Origin: Sesamum alatum
Lineage: Eukaryota; Streptophyta; Magnoliopsida; Lamiales; Pedaliaceae
Direction of reading: 5' to 3'
Assembly (NCBI GenBank): GCA_034509735.1
Contig: JACGWO010000006.1
Span: 38,231,655 to 38,295,654, forward strand
Length of the DNA: 64,000 nt
In this document: piece after piece, positions 53,825 through 63,836 of the stretch
Layout of the letters: each line of letters starts with the position of its first letter
Position numbering within the stretch: position 1 is the first letter of the stretch
The notes under the pieces: generated by a model
Seen by the model: only the letters and a program-made list of their open reading frames with translations
What the model was told of the DNA's origin: nothing
Database searches by the model: none
Translations under genes and position numbers: made by a program

Positions 53825-54883
53825 TTATAAACAAAAATTTGTTTCTGAAGTTAATTCTTCATTTAATCTTGGATCTTTATATATCCCTTTAGCAATATTA
53901 TTAGACTGAATCCTTATTTGTTCAACTTTATTTTCTCTTATATCTTCTTGGCTATTTTCTTCTCTATTTTGTGAAGTGGATGCTCTAGATGGAGTCATAA
54001 TTTCAACTGGTGAAAAATATGATATTGTAGAATATCTTGAAGAATTGCTTCTTAAACATTTTGGTTGGTTATTAATAAAGTCTATTCTAACATTTCCTTC
54101 TGGATTTTGAACAATACTAGCATAATTACTTTCTATATGACTTAAAATTGGAACTTCTTTCTCAATTATCCAACTTTCTGGGAATTCTATTTCACTCCAT
54201 TTTATTTGCCTTCTAGTATTAATTCTAGAACTATGTAAATTTGTTTCAAAAAATATAGTTTGTTCTAATGACTTATTATCTTGTATTCTACAGTTAGGAT
54301 TAAGGGTATGAAGAAGTTTATAATATATTCTATAACATACACATATTAATTCAGATCCGGGTGTATAATTATACCCATGAGTTTTAACATTTAATGTTAA
54401 AGCATCTAATATATTTGCATCCGATAAGGACAATTGTAAATTCGGATAGACATTAAAAAATACCGGCCCGTGAGCTAGGCTGGATTGTATTATCCCAATC
54501 AAAGATTTTTTCCAATCTAAATTCCTTGCATCTCTAAGAGCAGCTAAAAAACTTTCAGGTAAACCTTCTAATGTTAAGGGTTTAAAAGCAATTTGTACTA
54601 ATCCTATATGTAAAAATTTATATTCATCCTGATAATGCCCTATATCCATAGCATCTAAAAGTTTTATTACTCTTTCTTCATTATCAAGGGCTATTGATTC
54701 CTCACTAGTCTTTACAATCTGTTTTGTCTTCCAAAAATCAAATCGGCCGAAATTATAAATTAATCTAGGATTTACCTTAGGAATTGTCCATTTATTTAAT
54801 TGACTTAAATTCTTAGGAATTTCATATTCTTCCTTTTTGGAATTTTTAACAGTATTTATATCTGAAACAGATAAATATTGCAT
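53825..54883 (-). CDS. Viral movement protein (30K superfamily), unit A
   Basis: A 352-residue frame starting at the ATG 54883, the first one after the primer-binding-site hairpin; an in-frame ATG also exists inside the primer-binding site (54940). The central part has the caulimovirid movement-protein pattern, with LVQIAFKPLTLEGLP, LAHGPVFFNVYPNLQLSLSD and DALTLNVKTHGY blocks. Such proteins form tubules in plasmodesmata and move virus between cells. The C-terminus is Ser/Asn/Glu-rich. The stop TAA abuts the ORF2 ATG. The frame is intact in this unit but broken repeatedly in unit B. Confidence 0.85.
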   Translation of the reverse strand: MQYLSVSDINTVKNSKKEEYEIPKNLSQLNKWTIPKVNPRLIYNFGRFDFWKTKQIVKTSEESIALDNEERVIKLLDAMDIGHYQDEYKFLHIGLVQIAFKPLTLEGLPESFLAALRDARNLDWKKSLIGIIQSSLAHGPVFFNVYPNLQLSLSDANILDALTLNVKTHGYNYTPGSELICVCYRIYYKLLHTLNPNCRIQDNKSLEQTIFFETNLHSSRINTRRQIKWSEIEFPESWIIEKEVPILSHIESNYASIVQNPEGNVRIDFINNQPKCLRSNSSRYSTISYFSPVEIMTPSRASTSQNREENSQEDIRENKVEQIRIQSNNIAKGIYKDPRLNEELTSETNFCL

Positions 54884-54937
54884 ATTAAGCAATATATAAA
54901 ACAAGTACTGTTGAATTATCCAATACAACTTCAATAA

Positions 54938-54953
54938 CATGGCTCTGATACCA
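54938..54953 (-). other. tRNA-Met primer-binding site, unit A
   Basis: The minus strand reads TGGTATCAGAGCCATG, complementary to the 3' end of plant initiator tRNA-Met and the standard start of caulimovirid minus-strand DNA synthesis. Confidence 0.9.
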
Positions 54954-55016
54954 TAAGGAGCCATGGCGACATGCCATGGAGGGATCGGGAATATACAATA
55001 CAAAACCTCGCCGTAA

Positions 55017-55142
55017 AATCCGACCATGTAGGCGGAATATAAATCCGGCCATGTAGGCGGAAGACGAGAGATACCAAAAATATACAAAAATCGCCAAAAA
55101 TCCGACCATGTAGGCGGAATGTAAATCCGACCATGTAGGCGA
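55017..55142 (-). repeat. Fourfold leader repeat, unit B
   Basis: The same four CCATGTAGGCG-bearing copies as in unit A, differing by one A in the spacer. Confidence 0.85.
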
Positions 55143-55426
55143 AAGGCGATCAAAATAAAGGAGTATCTTAAATTGTGATCTATATAAAGAGAATTTAAAT
55201 GAATAGGAATAGAGTAAATTTGGGAACCTTTTACGCTCCGTTAAATTAATAAGTACGAATTCAGTCTTAAAACACCACCAAAAGGCCCACACAACGCCAT
55301 ATTTGGCAAAACCGGGCAGCAGTGGTAAAACAGACTTCCTTCATCCTCATAATTTAAGGGAACGACCCAAAGGGTCTCCTTTCCATATTCATTTATTTTC
55401 CCCGTATATTTATCATAAATTTAAAA

Positions 55427-55465
<39 letters not shown>

Positions 55466-55702
55466 CCTTGCCATCTTCGTTGTCATGGATAATTCAACAG
55501 TATGAACTTAGCCTTCCATTAGGCTAAAAGCAAAATTAAAATGAATACAAATACAATAAATAAATACAATAATTTAAAGTAAAAAACTTACAGAAGTGTA
55601 AACTCGTACACAAAGCTGAAATCTTATTTAGTGAGGGACAAAGAAGGTGATATACATGTACAAGGGTGTTTTTCGGTCTACCTCTAATGATCTAAGAGGG
55701 GG

Positions 55703-55711
55703 TATTTATAG
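55703..55711 (-). promoter_or_regulatory. Viral promoter TATA box, unit B
   Basis: The minus strand reads CTATAAATA. A transcript from here would cross the leader, primer-binding site and all unit A ORFs and reach the unit A leader, so it would be terminally redundant like a caulimovirid pregenomic RNA. This is inferred from position only. Confidence 0.65.
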
Positions 55712-55816
55712 GGAGGCCGGATCTGAAAGTATTATTTCAAATCCGTCTGTGATTGACAGGTGTCTTATGCATTAAGACACATGGCTGGAGTCATCTCCAG
55801 ACGTATTACATGAATG

Positions 55817-55862
55817 ACACGTGTTGCTGTATGTGTGACACGTGTTGCTTTGACTCGGTCAA
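55817..55862 (-). promoter_or_regulatory. G-box/ABRE pair and W-box palindrome, unit B
   Basis: ACACGTGT at 55817-55824 and 55838-55845, again 21 bases apart, followed by TTGACTCGGTCAA at 55850-55862. They lie closer to the TATA box than in unit A because of the promoter deletion. Confidence 0.6.
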
Positions 55863-55905
55863 AAATTTTCGACTTTGTTTTCTTCCGGCATTATGCTGTC
55901 TGCTT

Positions 55906-57405
55906 TCATTTCTTCATTATTTTGGAGAAATTACTTTCTTCCGATTCTTCTTCGGATCTTTTGTGGTAATCTATCCTTTGTTCCTCTGAAGATTCAGAAG
56001 TCCCAACTTTTGATTTTGCTTTCAAAGCAGTCCTGATTCCCTGAAATAGTTGATCAAGGATAATTTCGTGGTTGGATTCTTCAAATGGGTCTTGTGATTC
56101 CCCTGCTAAACAAGAATACTTATTTTCTTCATCTTTGGAAGAGGTTTCCATTGGGGACTCTGCTCCTGTCAGATTTCGTTTGAGGTCTTTCTGGACTTGA
56201 TTGAGATATTCCTCAATCATTTGTTCTTTAGAGATAATACCTCTCTTGCTCCTGATTCTTTGCGATATTTGCTCGAATGGGCTAGGAGTCTGATTTTCTT
56301 CCTTCTCCAGGAGTGCTTTGTATTCTTGGAGTTTTTCCTCCATTTCATCAAGTGCTTCTTGACAAAAATATTTTTTTGTTTCCGGATTGATGAGCATTAA
56401 TTTACTCCAGAATTTAGAACAAGATTTCCTTTTAATACAAGGAATTTTTTGTAAGGTCATTCCTACTTCAGGTAGCCATTTCCAAATCCATGGAAGTGAG
56501 AATTCCATAAAAAAGAAGAATGAGGCCATTCCTTCAATCCATTTCTGTGATTTTTCCGCCTGGATAATTTTTGGCGAACAATTGATCCATTCCGTATAAT
56601 AACCCTGGAAAATTTCAGGGAGTATAGAAATTGGAGGACCATAATTTAACCACCATTGAAATACCCAATTTGGTACTTCTTGTTGGAAAACTAATGGACA
56701 AATTTTGAAAAACCATGTGTGTTTTCTCTTATAATTTTCATAGAGAAAAGTTTTGTTGAATGCTTCAACATAGTCCCAATAATTAAATTTTATTGGGGAT
56801 TTAGACTCTGGATGAATATATTCTTTTTCACCTAATGGGTTAATTCCCCATTCAACAGCAGTAATGAATTTTTTTATTACTGCTTTTGAGTAATTAAATT
56901 CTTTTCCATTATTGGAATAAGTGTGAGTAATTTCAACACTTTGCATTGCTTTCAGGATACACTCATAATGAGCCCTTGGTTTATATGAACCTGCTGTGAA
57001 TGCTGTCACATCCAGATATCTTTTCATTAGATACCATGGATCTTTTTCCCACCTTAAATCCTCATTTTCCAGAAGTATAATTACTTCCTGATGTTCACTA
57101 AATTTATAGTTTACTAACTCATCTTCTTCTTCCAATATTTTAGCATAAGATACTGAAGAAGATGATACTTCTTCGGCGGCGATTTTTTTCTGCTCCTTTT
57201 TAAATATGAGGAATTGCTGGAAGAGCTCATTTTCTTCCTCAGAGACTTTATTGTATCTTCCTATTCCGGAAATGTTGTCTTTAATTAATGATCTGTTACC
57301 TTGGCGTATAATTTCGCCTGGTCTAAATCTACCTCCTCTCTGATTGGAGGAGTTTCTGCCTCTTCCTCTTTGAGGAAGCATTCCTGCAATAAAAGGATTA
57401 TTCAT
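55906..57405 (-). CDS. Viral ORF5, unknown function, unit B
   Basis: An intact 499-residue frame with the same protein as the unit A copy. It starts at the ATG that abuts the ORF4 stop position. Features are the Arg/Gly-rich N-terminus, Trp-rich middle and acidic tail described for unit A. Confidence 0.85.
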   Translation of the reverse strand: MNNPFIAGMLPQRGRGRNSSNQRGGRFRPGEIIRQGNRSLIKDNISGIGRYNKVSEEENELFQQFLIFKKEQKKIAAEEVSSSSVSYAKILEEEDELVNYKFSEHQEVIILLENEDLRWEKDPWYLMKRYLDVTAFTAGSYKPRAHYECILKAMQSVEITHTYSNNGKEFNYSKAVIKKFITAVEWGINPLGEKEYIHPESKSPIKFNYWDYVEAFNKTFLYENYKRKHTWFFKICPLVFQQEVPNWVFQWWLNYGPPISILPEIFQGYYTEWINCSPKIIQAEKSQKWIEGMASFFFFMEFSLPWIWKWLPEVGMTLQKIPCIKRKSCSKFWSKLMLINPETKKYFCQEALDEMEEKLQEYKALLEKEENQTPSPFEQISQRIRSKRGIISKEQMIEEYLNQVQKDLKRNLTGAESPMETSSKDEENKYSCLAGESQDPFEESNHEIILDQLFQGIRTALKAKSKVGTSESSEEQRIDYHKRSEEESEESNFSKIMKK

Positions 57406-57769
57406 TTAACCGGCATAATATCCTGCAATTTTTTGGTGATACAACAAATTTGCTATCCAAATATTTTTTATGCGATAATGATAAGACATGTCTGCATTTG
57501 GATGTTGAATAAGAATTTCCGAAATAATTTTTTTTCTCTCCTCAATCTTTTTTTCTTATTATTCTCTGAATTCTTTTAAGTCGTGCCTTATATTCAATAG
57601 GCTCATCCCAAAATTCAAACCTATATACAGGCCATTTTAGTCCATTCATCCAATAACTTTCTCCTTCAATCCTATCTTCAACCCAATAATCTGGGATTTT
57701 AGAGGAGGTACTTACTCCTATAAAGAATTCTCCTCCAATCCAGTTAAATTTACCAATGTCTGTGTTCAT
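57406..57769 (-). pseudogene. Viral ORF4, frameshifted, unit B
   Basis: The frame starts as in unit A but ends early at 57542 after 75 residues, because a T run near 57549 has one extra base. The remaining sequence is present in another frame to 57406. Confidence 0.75.
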
Positions 57770-60599
57770 TTAGATATTCTCTTGATAAGAAGTCAGGAAG
57801 ACTATTAGTCTTTCCTTTAATATGTTCTATTGTAAAATTAAATGGAGCTAAATGTGCTTGCCATCTAGCAAACATTTGTTTAGAAACATCATGCTTAAAG
57901 TCTTTGTTAAACATAAACTTAGCAGCAGAACAATCTGTTCTGATAATAAATTCTTGGTTTAATAAGTCATCTTGGAATTTTAAAACACATTTAACAATAG
58001 CAAGAACTTCTTTAGCCACTGTAGCATAATTTAATTGGGCTGCTTTCCATTTTCCAGAATGGAATCTAACTAAATATTCTTGTTTATTATTATCGATTTG
58101 TTTTAATATTCCTCCAAATCCTATTTCAGAAGCATCTGTTTCTATTATTTTCTTCCAATTAGGATTTGCTAGTGTTAGACATGGTAATGATTTAACCTTC
58201 TGTTTTATTAGCCTAACTGCTTTAGTGTGATCTTCTGTCCATTCCAATGGATTTTTCTTGAGCCTATCATATAATAATGCTGTGTCTTGTGCAAGATTTT
58301 TGTAATATGGAGCTATATAATTTAGGCTTCCTAAAAATCTCTGTAATTGAGTTCTATCAATAATTTTATCCGGAAATTTATCTGCAAATTCTATGCATCT
58401 GTTAATGGGAATTATTTCTCCTTTTTCGATATTGTGACCTAAAAATCTTATCTTAGTTTGGAAGATACTCATTTTTGGTTTAGATATTACTAATCCATTT
58501 TGAATGACTATCGTTTTAAACATTTCTAAATGTTTAAAGTGGTCTTCTATGTTATTGGAGAAGACTAAGATGTCATCAATATAAACAATAATAAAGTTCG
58601 AGAATTGGTTAAAAATATCATTCATGATATTTTGGAATTCTGAAGGTGCATTTTTCAGACCAAAAGGCATAACATTCCACTCATAATGGCCAAAAGGAAC
58701 TGTAAATGCAGTTTTATATCTATCTGATTCACTTATCTGAATCTGCCAATATCCTGATTTTAAGTCAAATTTTGAAAAAATTATTGCCTTATGCAATCTA
58801 TCTAAAAGATCTTTTTTATTGGGGATTGGATACCTTATCCATTTTAAAACTTTATTGAGGGGCTTATAATTGATAACAAGTCTAGGTCTCCCTCTTTCCT
58901 GTTCTGCATGTTTATTAACATAAAAAGCAGTACATGACCAAGGTGATTTAGAGGATCTAATTAGTTTTTTATCTACTAATCCCTTAATCTCCTCTTTGCA
59001 TAACTCTAGATATTCGGAATTCATCTGACAAGGTCTCGCCTTAGTGGGAATATTTTTTTCTAAAAACTCATTTTCATATGGGAGGCTTACAATATGTTTC
59101 TTTCTATGCCAAAATGCATTAGGGTGTTCATTACATGTCTCAAGTTCGAATTTATTTTGAACCATTTTAATTTTTGCTTGTAATTTTGGATTTTGAAGTA
59201 ATTCATCTATCTGTAAAGAATTGATTTCTTCTTTTATAAAACAGATTTGATTTGTTTTAGAAATTATTAAATCTCTTATTTCATTAATAACTTTATCCAT
59301 TGGTTGAGTAATAAATTCAAATTTTATTATCTCATCTTCAAATGTTCCTATTATACCTTTGTCATTAATGTTTTTTATTGGGAAAATCTTTTTTAGAAAG
59401 GGTGTTCCTAAGATTATATCATTTGTTAAATCCTTAATTAGTAGGAAACTCATAGGGATACATTTTTTATTATTACATATATAAGCTTTTGGGATTTTAA
59501 AACTTATGTTTAATTTTTGCCCATTGGCAGAGGATAATGAATGAGTTGTTTTTTCAAAGTATTTGGTTGGTATTAATCCTTCTTTTATACAATTAATATC
59601 TGCCCCACTATCTACTAGAGCAGTAAATGTTTTTCTAAAATTATTACTTATCAATAAGTCAATCTTTATATTCCATTTTTGACTGGTCACTACCTCTAAT
59701 GTAGATAGGAAATTATCCTCAATTTTCTCTTTACTTAATTCAATGAATTTGTTATTTTTGTCTATTTCTAATATTTCTATTCTAGTAGTAAGAGTCTGAT
59801 TATATTTCTTAATATTTTTTATTTCTTCTTTTAATTTTTCAACTTCTAATTTTAGATCTTCTGCAGTGGAAGGGTTATCTTTAATGGTTTGTTTTTCTCT
59901 GAGTATTTTTTTAACTTCAGTAATTGTATAGGGTTCAAATGGTTTACTAATTAAGTTTTCATATGTCTGATTTGACTCAGAAGATGAACCTCTATTGTTA
60001 TCCATTTTACTAAGGATAATATTTCTTATTTCAGGGTCCTTAATTTCCCTGAGCAACTCAACTATATGATTATCTGTAAGGACATTTACTGTTGACAAAT
60101 CTTTGAATTGTGCCATTAATTCATAAAATTCATCATCTGATTCTTCTTCATTAGTCCCTTGTTTACATGGACAAGAAGAATCTTCTTCTTCATTTGATTC
60201 ATCCGAGGTTGATAAATTCTCAGGATTCTCTTCTATATTTCCTAATTCATCTTGATTATTTTCTTCTAATTCTTCAGATTCGGAAGATTCTTTTCCTTCA
60301 GAAAATATTGTATTTATTATATTTTCTTTTTCTTGGTCTTCTAATTTAAGACTATTAATCTTCTTTTTTAATCTTTTAGCTCTTTTATTTCTACATCTAT
60401 TTGCAAGGTGGTCTGTTTCACCGCAAATGTAACATCTTCTTATCTTTTTTGTTACATTATTTTTAGTTTTCCATTCATCTTTTCTGGTTATGTTTCTTTG
60501 TTTATTTTTTTCTTTTCTATCACTCCGTTTTTTATGTCTTTTCTTTTTTCCCTCTGGGGTCCTATATTTGGGAATTTTTTGTCTATCTGACGGCATCAT
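57750..60599 (-). CDS. Viral zinc finger, protease, reverse transcriptase and RNase H, unit B
   Basis: A 949-residue frame open from the Lys/Arg-rich region through the CCHC knuckle, the aspartic protease (LVDSGADINCI), the RT with VYIDD, and RNase H to the overlap with ORF4. Domain order is that of a caulimovirid polyprotein. The methionine at 60599 is only the first in the open stretch; coat-protein sequence continues upstream in other frames after breaks near 60651 and 60786. The catalytic residues of protease, RT and RNase H appear present. Confidence 0.88.
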   Translation of the reverse strand: MMPSDRQKIPKYRTPEGKKKRHKKRSDRKEKNKQRNITRKDEWKTKNNVTKKIRRCYICGETDHLANRCRNKRAKRLKKKINSLKLEDQEKENIINTIFSEGKESSESEELEENNQDELGNIEENPENLSTSDESNEEEDSSCPCKQGTNEEESDDEFYELMAQFKDLSTVNVLTDNHIVELLREIKDPEIRNIILSKMDNNRGSSSESNQTYENLISKPFEPYTITEVKKILREKQTIKDNPSTAEDLKLEVEKLKEEIKNIKKYNQTLTTRIEILEIDKNNKFIELSKEKIEDNFLSTLEVVTSQKWNIKIDLLISNNFRKTFTALVDSGADINCIKEGLIPTKYFEKTTHSLSSANGQKLNISFKIPKAYICNNKKCIPMSFLLIKDLTNDIILGTPFLKKIFPIKNINDKGIIGTFEDEIIKFEFITQPMDKVINEIRDLIISKTNQICFIKEEINSLQIDELLQNPKLQAKIKMVQNKFELETCNEHPNAFWHRKKHIVSLPYENEFLEKNIPTKARPCQMNSEYLELCKEEIKGLVDKKLIRSSKSPWSCTAFYVNKHAEQERGRPRLVINYKPLNKVLKWIRYPIPNKKDLLDRLHKAIIFSKFDLKSGYWQIQISESDRYKTAFTVPFGHYEWNVMPFGLKNAPSEFQNIMNDIFNQFSNFIIVYIDDILVFSNNIEDHFKHLEMFKTIVIQNGLVISKPKMSIFQTKIRFLGHNIEKGEIIPINRCIEFADKFPDKIIDRTQLQRFLGSLNYIAPYYKNLAQDTALLYDRLKKNPLEWTEDHTKAVRLIKQKVKSLPCLTLANPNWKKIIETDASEIGFGGILKQIDNNKQEYLVRFHSGKWKAAQLNYATVAKEVLAIVKCVLKFQDDLLNQEFIIRTDCSAAKFMFNKDFKHDVSKQMFARWQAHLAPFNFTIEHIKGKTNSLPDFLSREYLNEHRHW

Positions 60600-62148
60600 T
60601 TCTATTCCAAATTGAGCACAAAATTCTCCTAGTTGTTTCTTCTCTGTTTAAATTTTGTCTTTTAATTTGTTTATTTAATCTAATTTCATTGCATAGATTT
60701 AAACCTTCTTGAATGCAAGTTCCAATTAACTTCCCATAAGTATATTGATTATAATTTATTGCTACCCCTCCATTTCTGAGATTCTTTCCTAACCCTTTCA
60801 GCGAATAGGTGAGGAAGTCCATCGATGAATCTAGATTTCAATGAGCATCATTGGATTCTGGAGTTCCATTACTCTAGTAAGGAAGACATCTTTGTAAAAC
60901 CTAAAGGATGTTAGAGTTTTACATTGGAAATTCTGTAATAGGGTTCTAATATTTTCACTATTATCGGACCATCTCCCTGTAAAATGTTCTACTATATTTA
61001 ATGGCAAGTGTTAGACTGCTTGTTCTTCCATATTTTCTGGTTTGACTGTACTCAAAATTTCATTTCTGTCCATCGGGCTAAGATAATTATCCCACCAGCC
61101 TTTTAATTGTCCTGTAAAAACCTGCTATAATCATTTTTAGCAATAGCCTTATCTGTATTATTATTTCCTTTACAGACAGTACTATACATCATCATTCTGT
61201 GAATAGTATTGTAGATTTGTCTTTCTGTATAACCATCAATATTCCATTCATAAATTTGTTTCCCATTATAGCTATGCTGGTCATAAATCTCTTGTTCCTC
61301 ATATAGTATGTCTTGAGGTGTGGGCCTAGGATAATAAAATTTTGTTTGCATAGGCTTCCTAGCATATTTCTCTATTTTATTTATTCCTTCTGGCAAATTT
61401 TTTCTACTATTTTCAGTTGTCATGTCATCACTTAAGGTGTTTAATTTTAAGTCCCTAAATTTTTGATCCAATAATTTTTCTAATTCTCCTAAGGGTTTTA
61501 AATGGAAATCTTCAATTTCAGGAGGCGGTTGGATTGATGATTTTGCTATGATTTCTTTATTTAGTCCACCAATTACTGTATTTTTAGAATTAATTTCCTG
61601 CTGCCAATTAGATATTTTATCTATTTTTTTATTTAGTTCGGTAATTTGTTCTCCTATAATATTTAAATACAAATTTGTATAATTTTGTTTTTTCATTAAC
61701 TCATTAATTTGGGCCATTGTAATTATTAGGGTATCATCTTCAATTAATTTTGAAAAATGCTTTTAAAATTAATTTCTATTTCATTCGAGTTCATTTTAAA
61801 TGATTGTTGAGGGGAAATATGTTATTAACAATTTTTCCATTATCTAAAAAATACTTTCTCTCTAGTACATTTAAATATTGTTCTGAATATTTGATGAGAA
61901 ACCAGGGAACAAAAGCAACTATTTTATTCCTTATAGTTAATTCTTTATAAAATTGTTGAGAGATTATTTTTTGGTTTGCTATATTAAAGTTTTCAAAGAA
62001 CCATTTCCTAAATGGTTTCCATCTTTCTTCCTTGAATTCTTTCTGAATTTTCTTTTCTAACTAGAGATCCAGGACTAAAATCTATTATTTTAGAATAGTC
62101 TACTAATGGGATCTCTGTTTCTAAATCAATTAGATTTAAATTATTCAT
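60600..62148 (-). pseudogene. Viral ORF2 and coat region, frameshifted, unit B
   Basis: Matches unit A ORF2 and the start of its coat frame, but with many one-base indels (for example near 60786, 60838, 61009, 61118, 61137, 61754, 61812 and 62047). The open piece 61717-61103 runs from the ORF2 coiled coil across the point where unit A has the ORF2 stop and into the coat region. Many of the breaks may be assembly errors. Confidence 0.75.
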
Positions 62149-63214
62149 TTATAAACAAAAATTTGTTTCTGAAGTTAATTCTTCATTTAATCTTGGATCT
62201 TTATATATCCCTTTAGCAATATTATTAGACTGAATCCTTATTTGTTCAACTTTATTTTCTCTTATATCTTCTTGGCTATTTTCTTCTCTATTTTGTGAAG
62301 TGGATGCTCTAGATGGAGTCATAATTTCAACTGGTGAAAAATATGATATTGTAGAATATCTTGAAGAATTGCTTCTTAAACATTTTGGTTGGTTATTAAT
62401 AAAGTCTATTCTAACATTTCCTTCTGGATTTTGAACAATACTAGCATAATTACTTTCTATATGACTTAAAATTGGAACTTCTTTCTCAATTATCCAACTT
62501 TCTGGGAATTCTATTTCACTCCATTTTATTTGCCTTCTAGTATTAATTCTAGAACTATGTAAAATTTGTTTCAAAAATATAGTTTGTTCTAATGACTTAT
62601 TATCTTGTATTCTACAGTTTAGGATTAAGGGTATGAAGAAGTTTATAATATATTCTATAACATACACATATTAATTCAGATCCGGGTGTATAATTATACC
62701 CATGAGTTTTAACATTTAATGTTAAAGCATCTAATATATTTGCATCCGATAAGGACAATTGTAAATTCGGATAGACATTAAAAAATACCGGCCCGTGAGC
62801 TAGGCTGGATTGTATTATCCCAATCAAAGATTTTTTCCAATCTAAATTCCTTGCATCTCTAAGAGCAGCTAAAAAACTTTCAGGTAAACCTTCTAATGTT
62901 AAGGGTTTTAAAAGCAATTTGTACTAATCCTATATGTAAAAATTTATATTCATCCTGATAATGCCCTATATCCATAGCATCTAAAAGTTTTATTACTCTT
63001 TTCTTCATTATTCAAGGGCTATTGATTCCTCACTAGTCTTTACAATCTGTTTTGTCTTCCAAAAAATCAAATCGGCCGAAATTATAAATTAATCTAGGAT
63101 TTACCTTAGGAATTGTCCATTTATTTAATTTGACTTAAATTCTTAGGAATTTCATATTCTTCCTTTTTTGGAATTTTTAACAGTATTTATATCTGAAACA
63201 GATAAATATTGCAT
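62149..63214 (-). pseudogene. Viral movement protein, frameshifted, unit B
   Basis: Matches the unit A movement protein but is split into pieces at 63214-63152, 62917-62612 and 62667-62149 by one-base indels near 62563, 62620, 62907, 62999, 63062, 63128 and 63164. The stop-start junction with ORF2 (62149/62148) is kept. Confidence 0.8.
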
Positions 63215-63236
63215 ATTAAGCAATATATAAAACAAG

Positions 63237-63758
63237 TACTGTTGAATTATCCAATACAACTTCAATAACATGGCTCTGATACCATAAGGAGCCATGGCGA
63301 CATGCCATGGAGGGATCGGGAATATACAATACAAAACCTCGCCGTAAAATCCGACCATGTAGGCGGAATATAAATCCGGCCATGTAGGCGGAAGACGAGA
63401 GATACCAAAAATATACAAAAATCGCCAAAAATCCGACCATGTAGGCGGAATGTAAATCCGACCATGTAGGCGAAAGGCGATCAAAATAAAGGAGTATCTT
63501 AAATTGTGATCTATATAAAGAGAATTTAAATGAATAGGAATAGAGTAAATTTGGGAACCTTTTACGCTCCGTTAAATTAATAAGTACGAATTCAGTCTTA
63601 AAACACCACCAAAAGGCCCACACAACGCCATATTTGGCAAAACCGCGGCAGCAGTGGTAAAACAGACTTCCTTCATCCTCATAATTTAAGGGAACGACCC
63701 AAAGGGTCTCCTTTCCATATTCATTTATTTTCCCCGTATATTTATCATAAATTTAAAA

Positions 63759-63799
<41 letters not shown>

Positions 63800-63836
63800 C
63801 CTTGCCATCTTCGTTGTCATGGATAATTCAACAGTA
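63237..63836 (-). repeat. 17-bp inverted repeat closing the leader, unit B/C boundary
   Basis: The same perfect pair as at 54906/55502: arms 63237-63253 and 63820-63836, with the primer-binding site and leader repeats inside. Confidence 0.7.
63269..63284 (-). other. tRNA-Met primer-binding site, unit B
   Basis: The minus strand reads TGGTATCAGAGCCATG, exactly 8331 bases from the unit A site. Confidence 0.9.

Larger units (their letters stand above)
46612..54980 (-). mobile_element. Endogenous caulimovirid, unit A (complete)
   Basis: A full-length integrated plant pararetrovirus of about 8369 bp, transcribed leftwards. From right to left it has a primer-binding site, movement protein, ORF2, coat/protease/RT/RNase H region, ORF4, ORF5, promoter and leader. 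It has a movement-protein domain and no integrase, and no true LTRs. This separates it from LTR retrotransposons. Unit B follows head-to-tail without a gap. The florendovirus-like call rests on the order of domains and the AT-rich microsatellite site and is tentative. The polyprotein region carries two one-base differences from unit B, near 50735 (eight T against seven) and 50537 (three G against four). Confidence 0.9.
54906..55502 (-). repeat. 17-bp inverted repeat closing the leader, unit A/B boundary
   Basis: TGGATAATTCAACAGTA at 55486-55502 has a perfect reverse complement at 54906-54922. In viral RNA the two arms would pair and enclose about 560 bases, including the A run, the fourfold repeat and the primer-binding site. 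Long leader hairpins are known in caulimovirids. The same pair occurs at 63820-63836 and 63237-63253; in unit A's left end only one arm (47118-47134) remains. Confidence 0.7.
54981..63311 (-). mobile_element. Endogenous caulimovirid, unit B (complete, head-to-tail)
   Basis: A second copy of 8331 bp joined directly to unit A in the same orientation. It is nearly identical to unit A from 55 to 60.6 kb. From 60.6 to 63.2 kb it carries about twenty one-base indels against unit A, nearly all in homopolymers. The reverse transcriptase part is in one open frame, whereas the movement protein, ORF2/coat and ORF4 regions are interrupted. The main length difference from unit A is the promoter segment near 55766. 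Confidence 0.9.

Noticed and set aside
46612..55680. Leader copies at 46612 and 54981 as the two LTRs of a retrotransposon
   Set aside because: The repeats belong to a tandem array of whole units. There is a movement protein, no integrase, and the primer-binding site is inside the leader and not just after an LTR.
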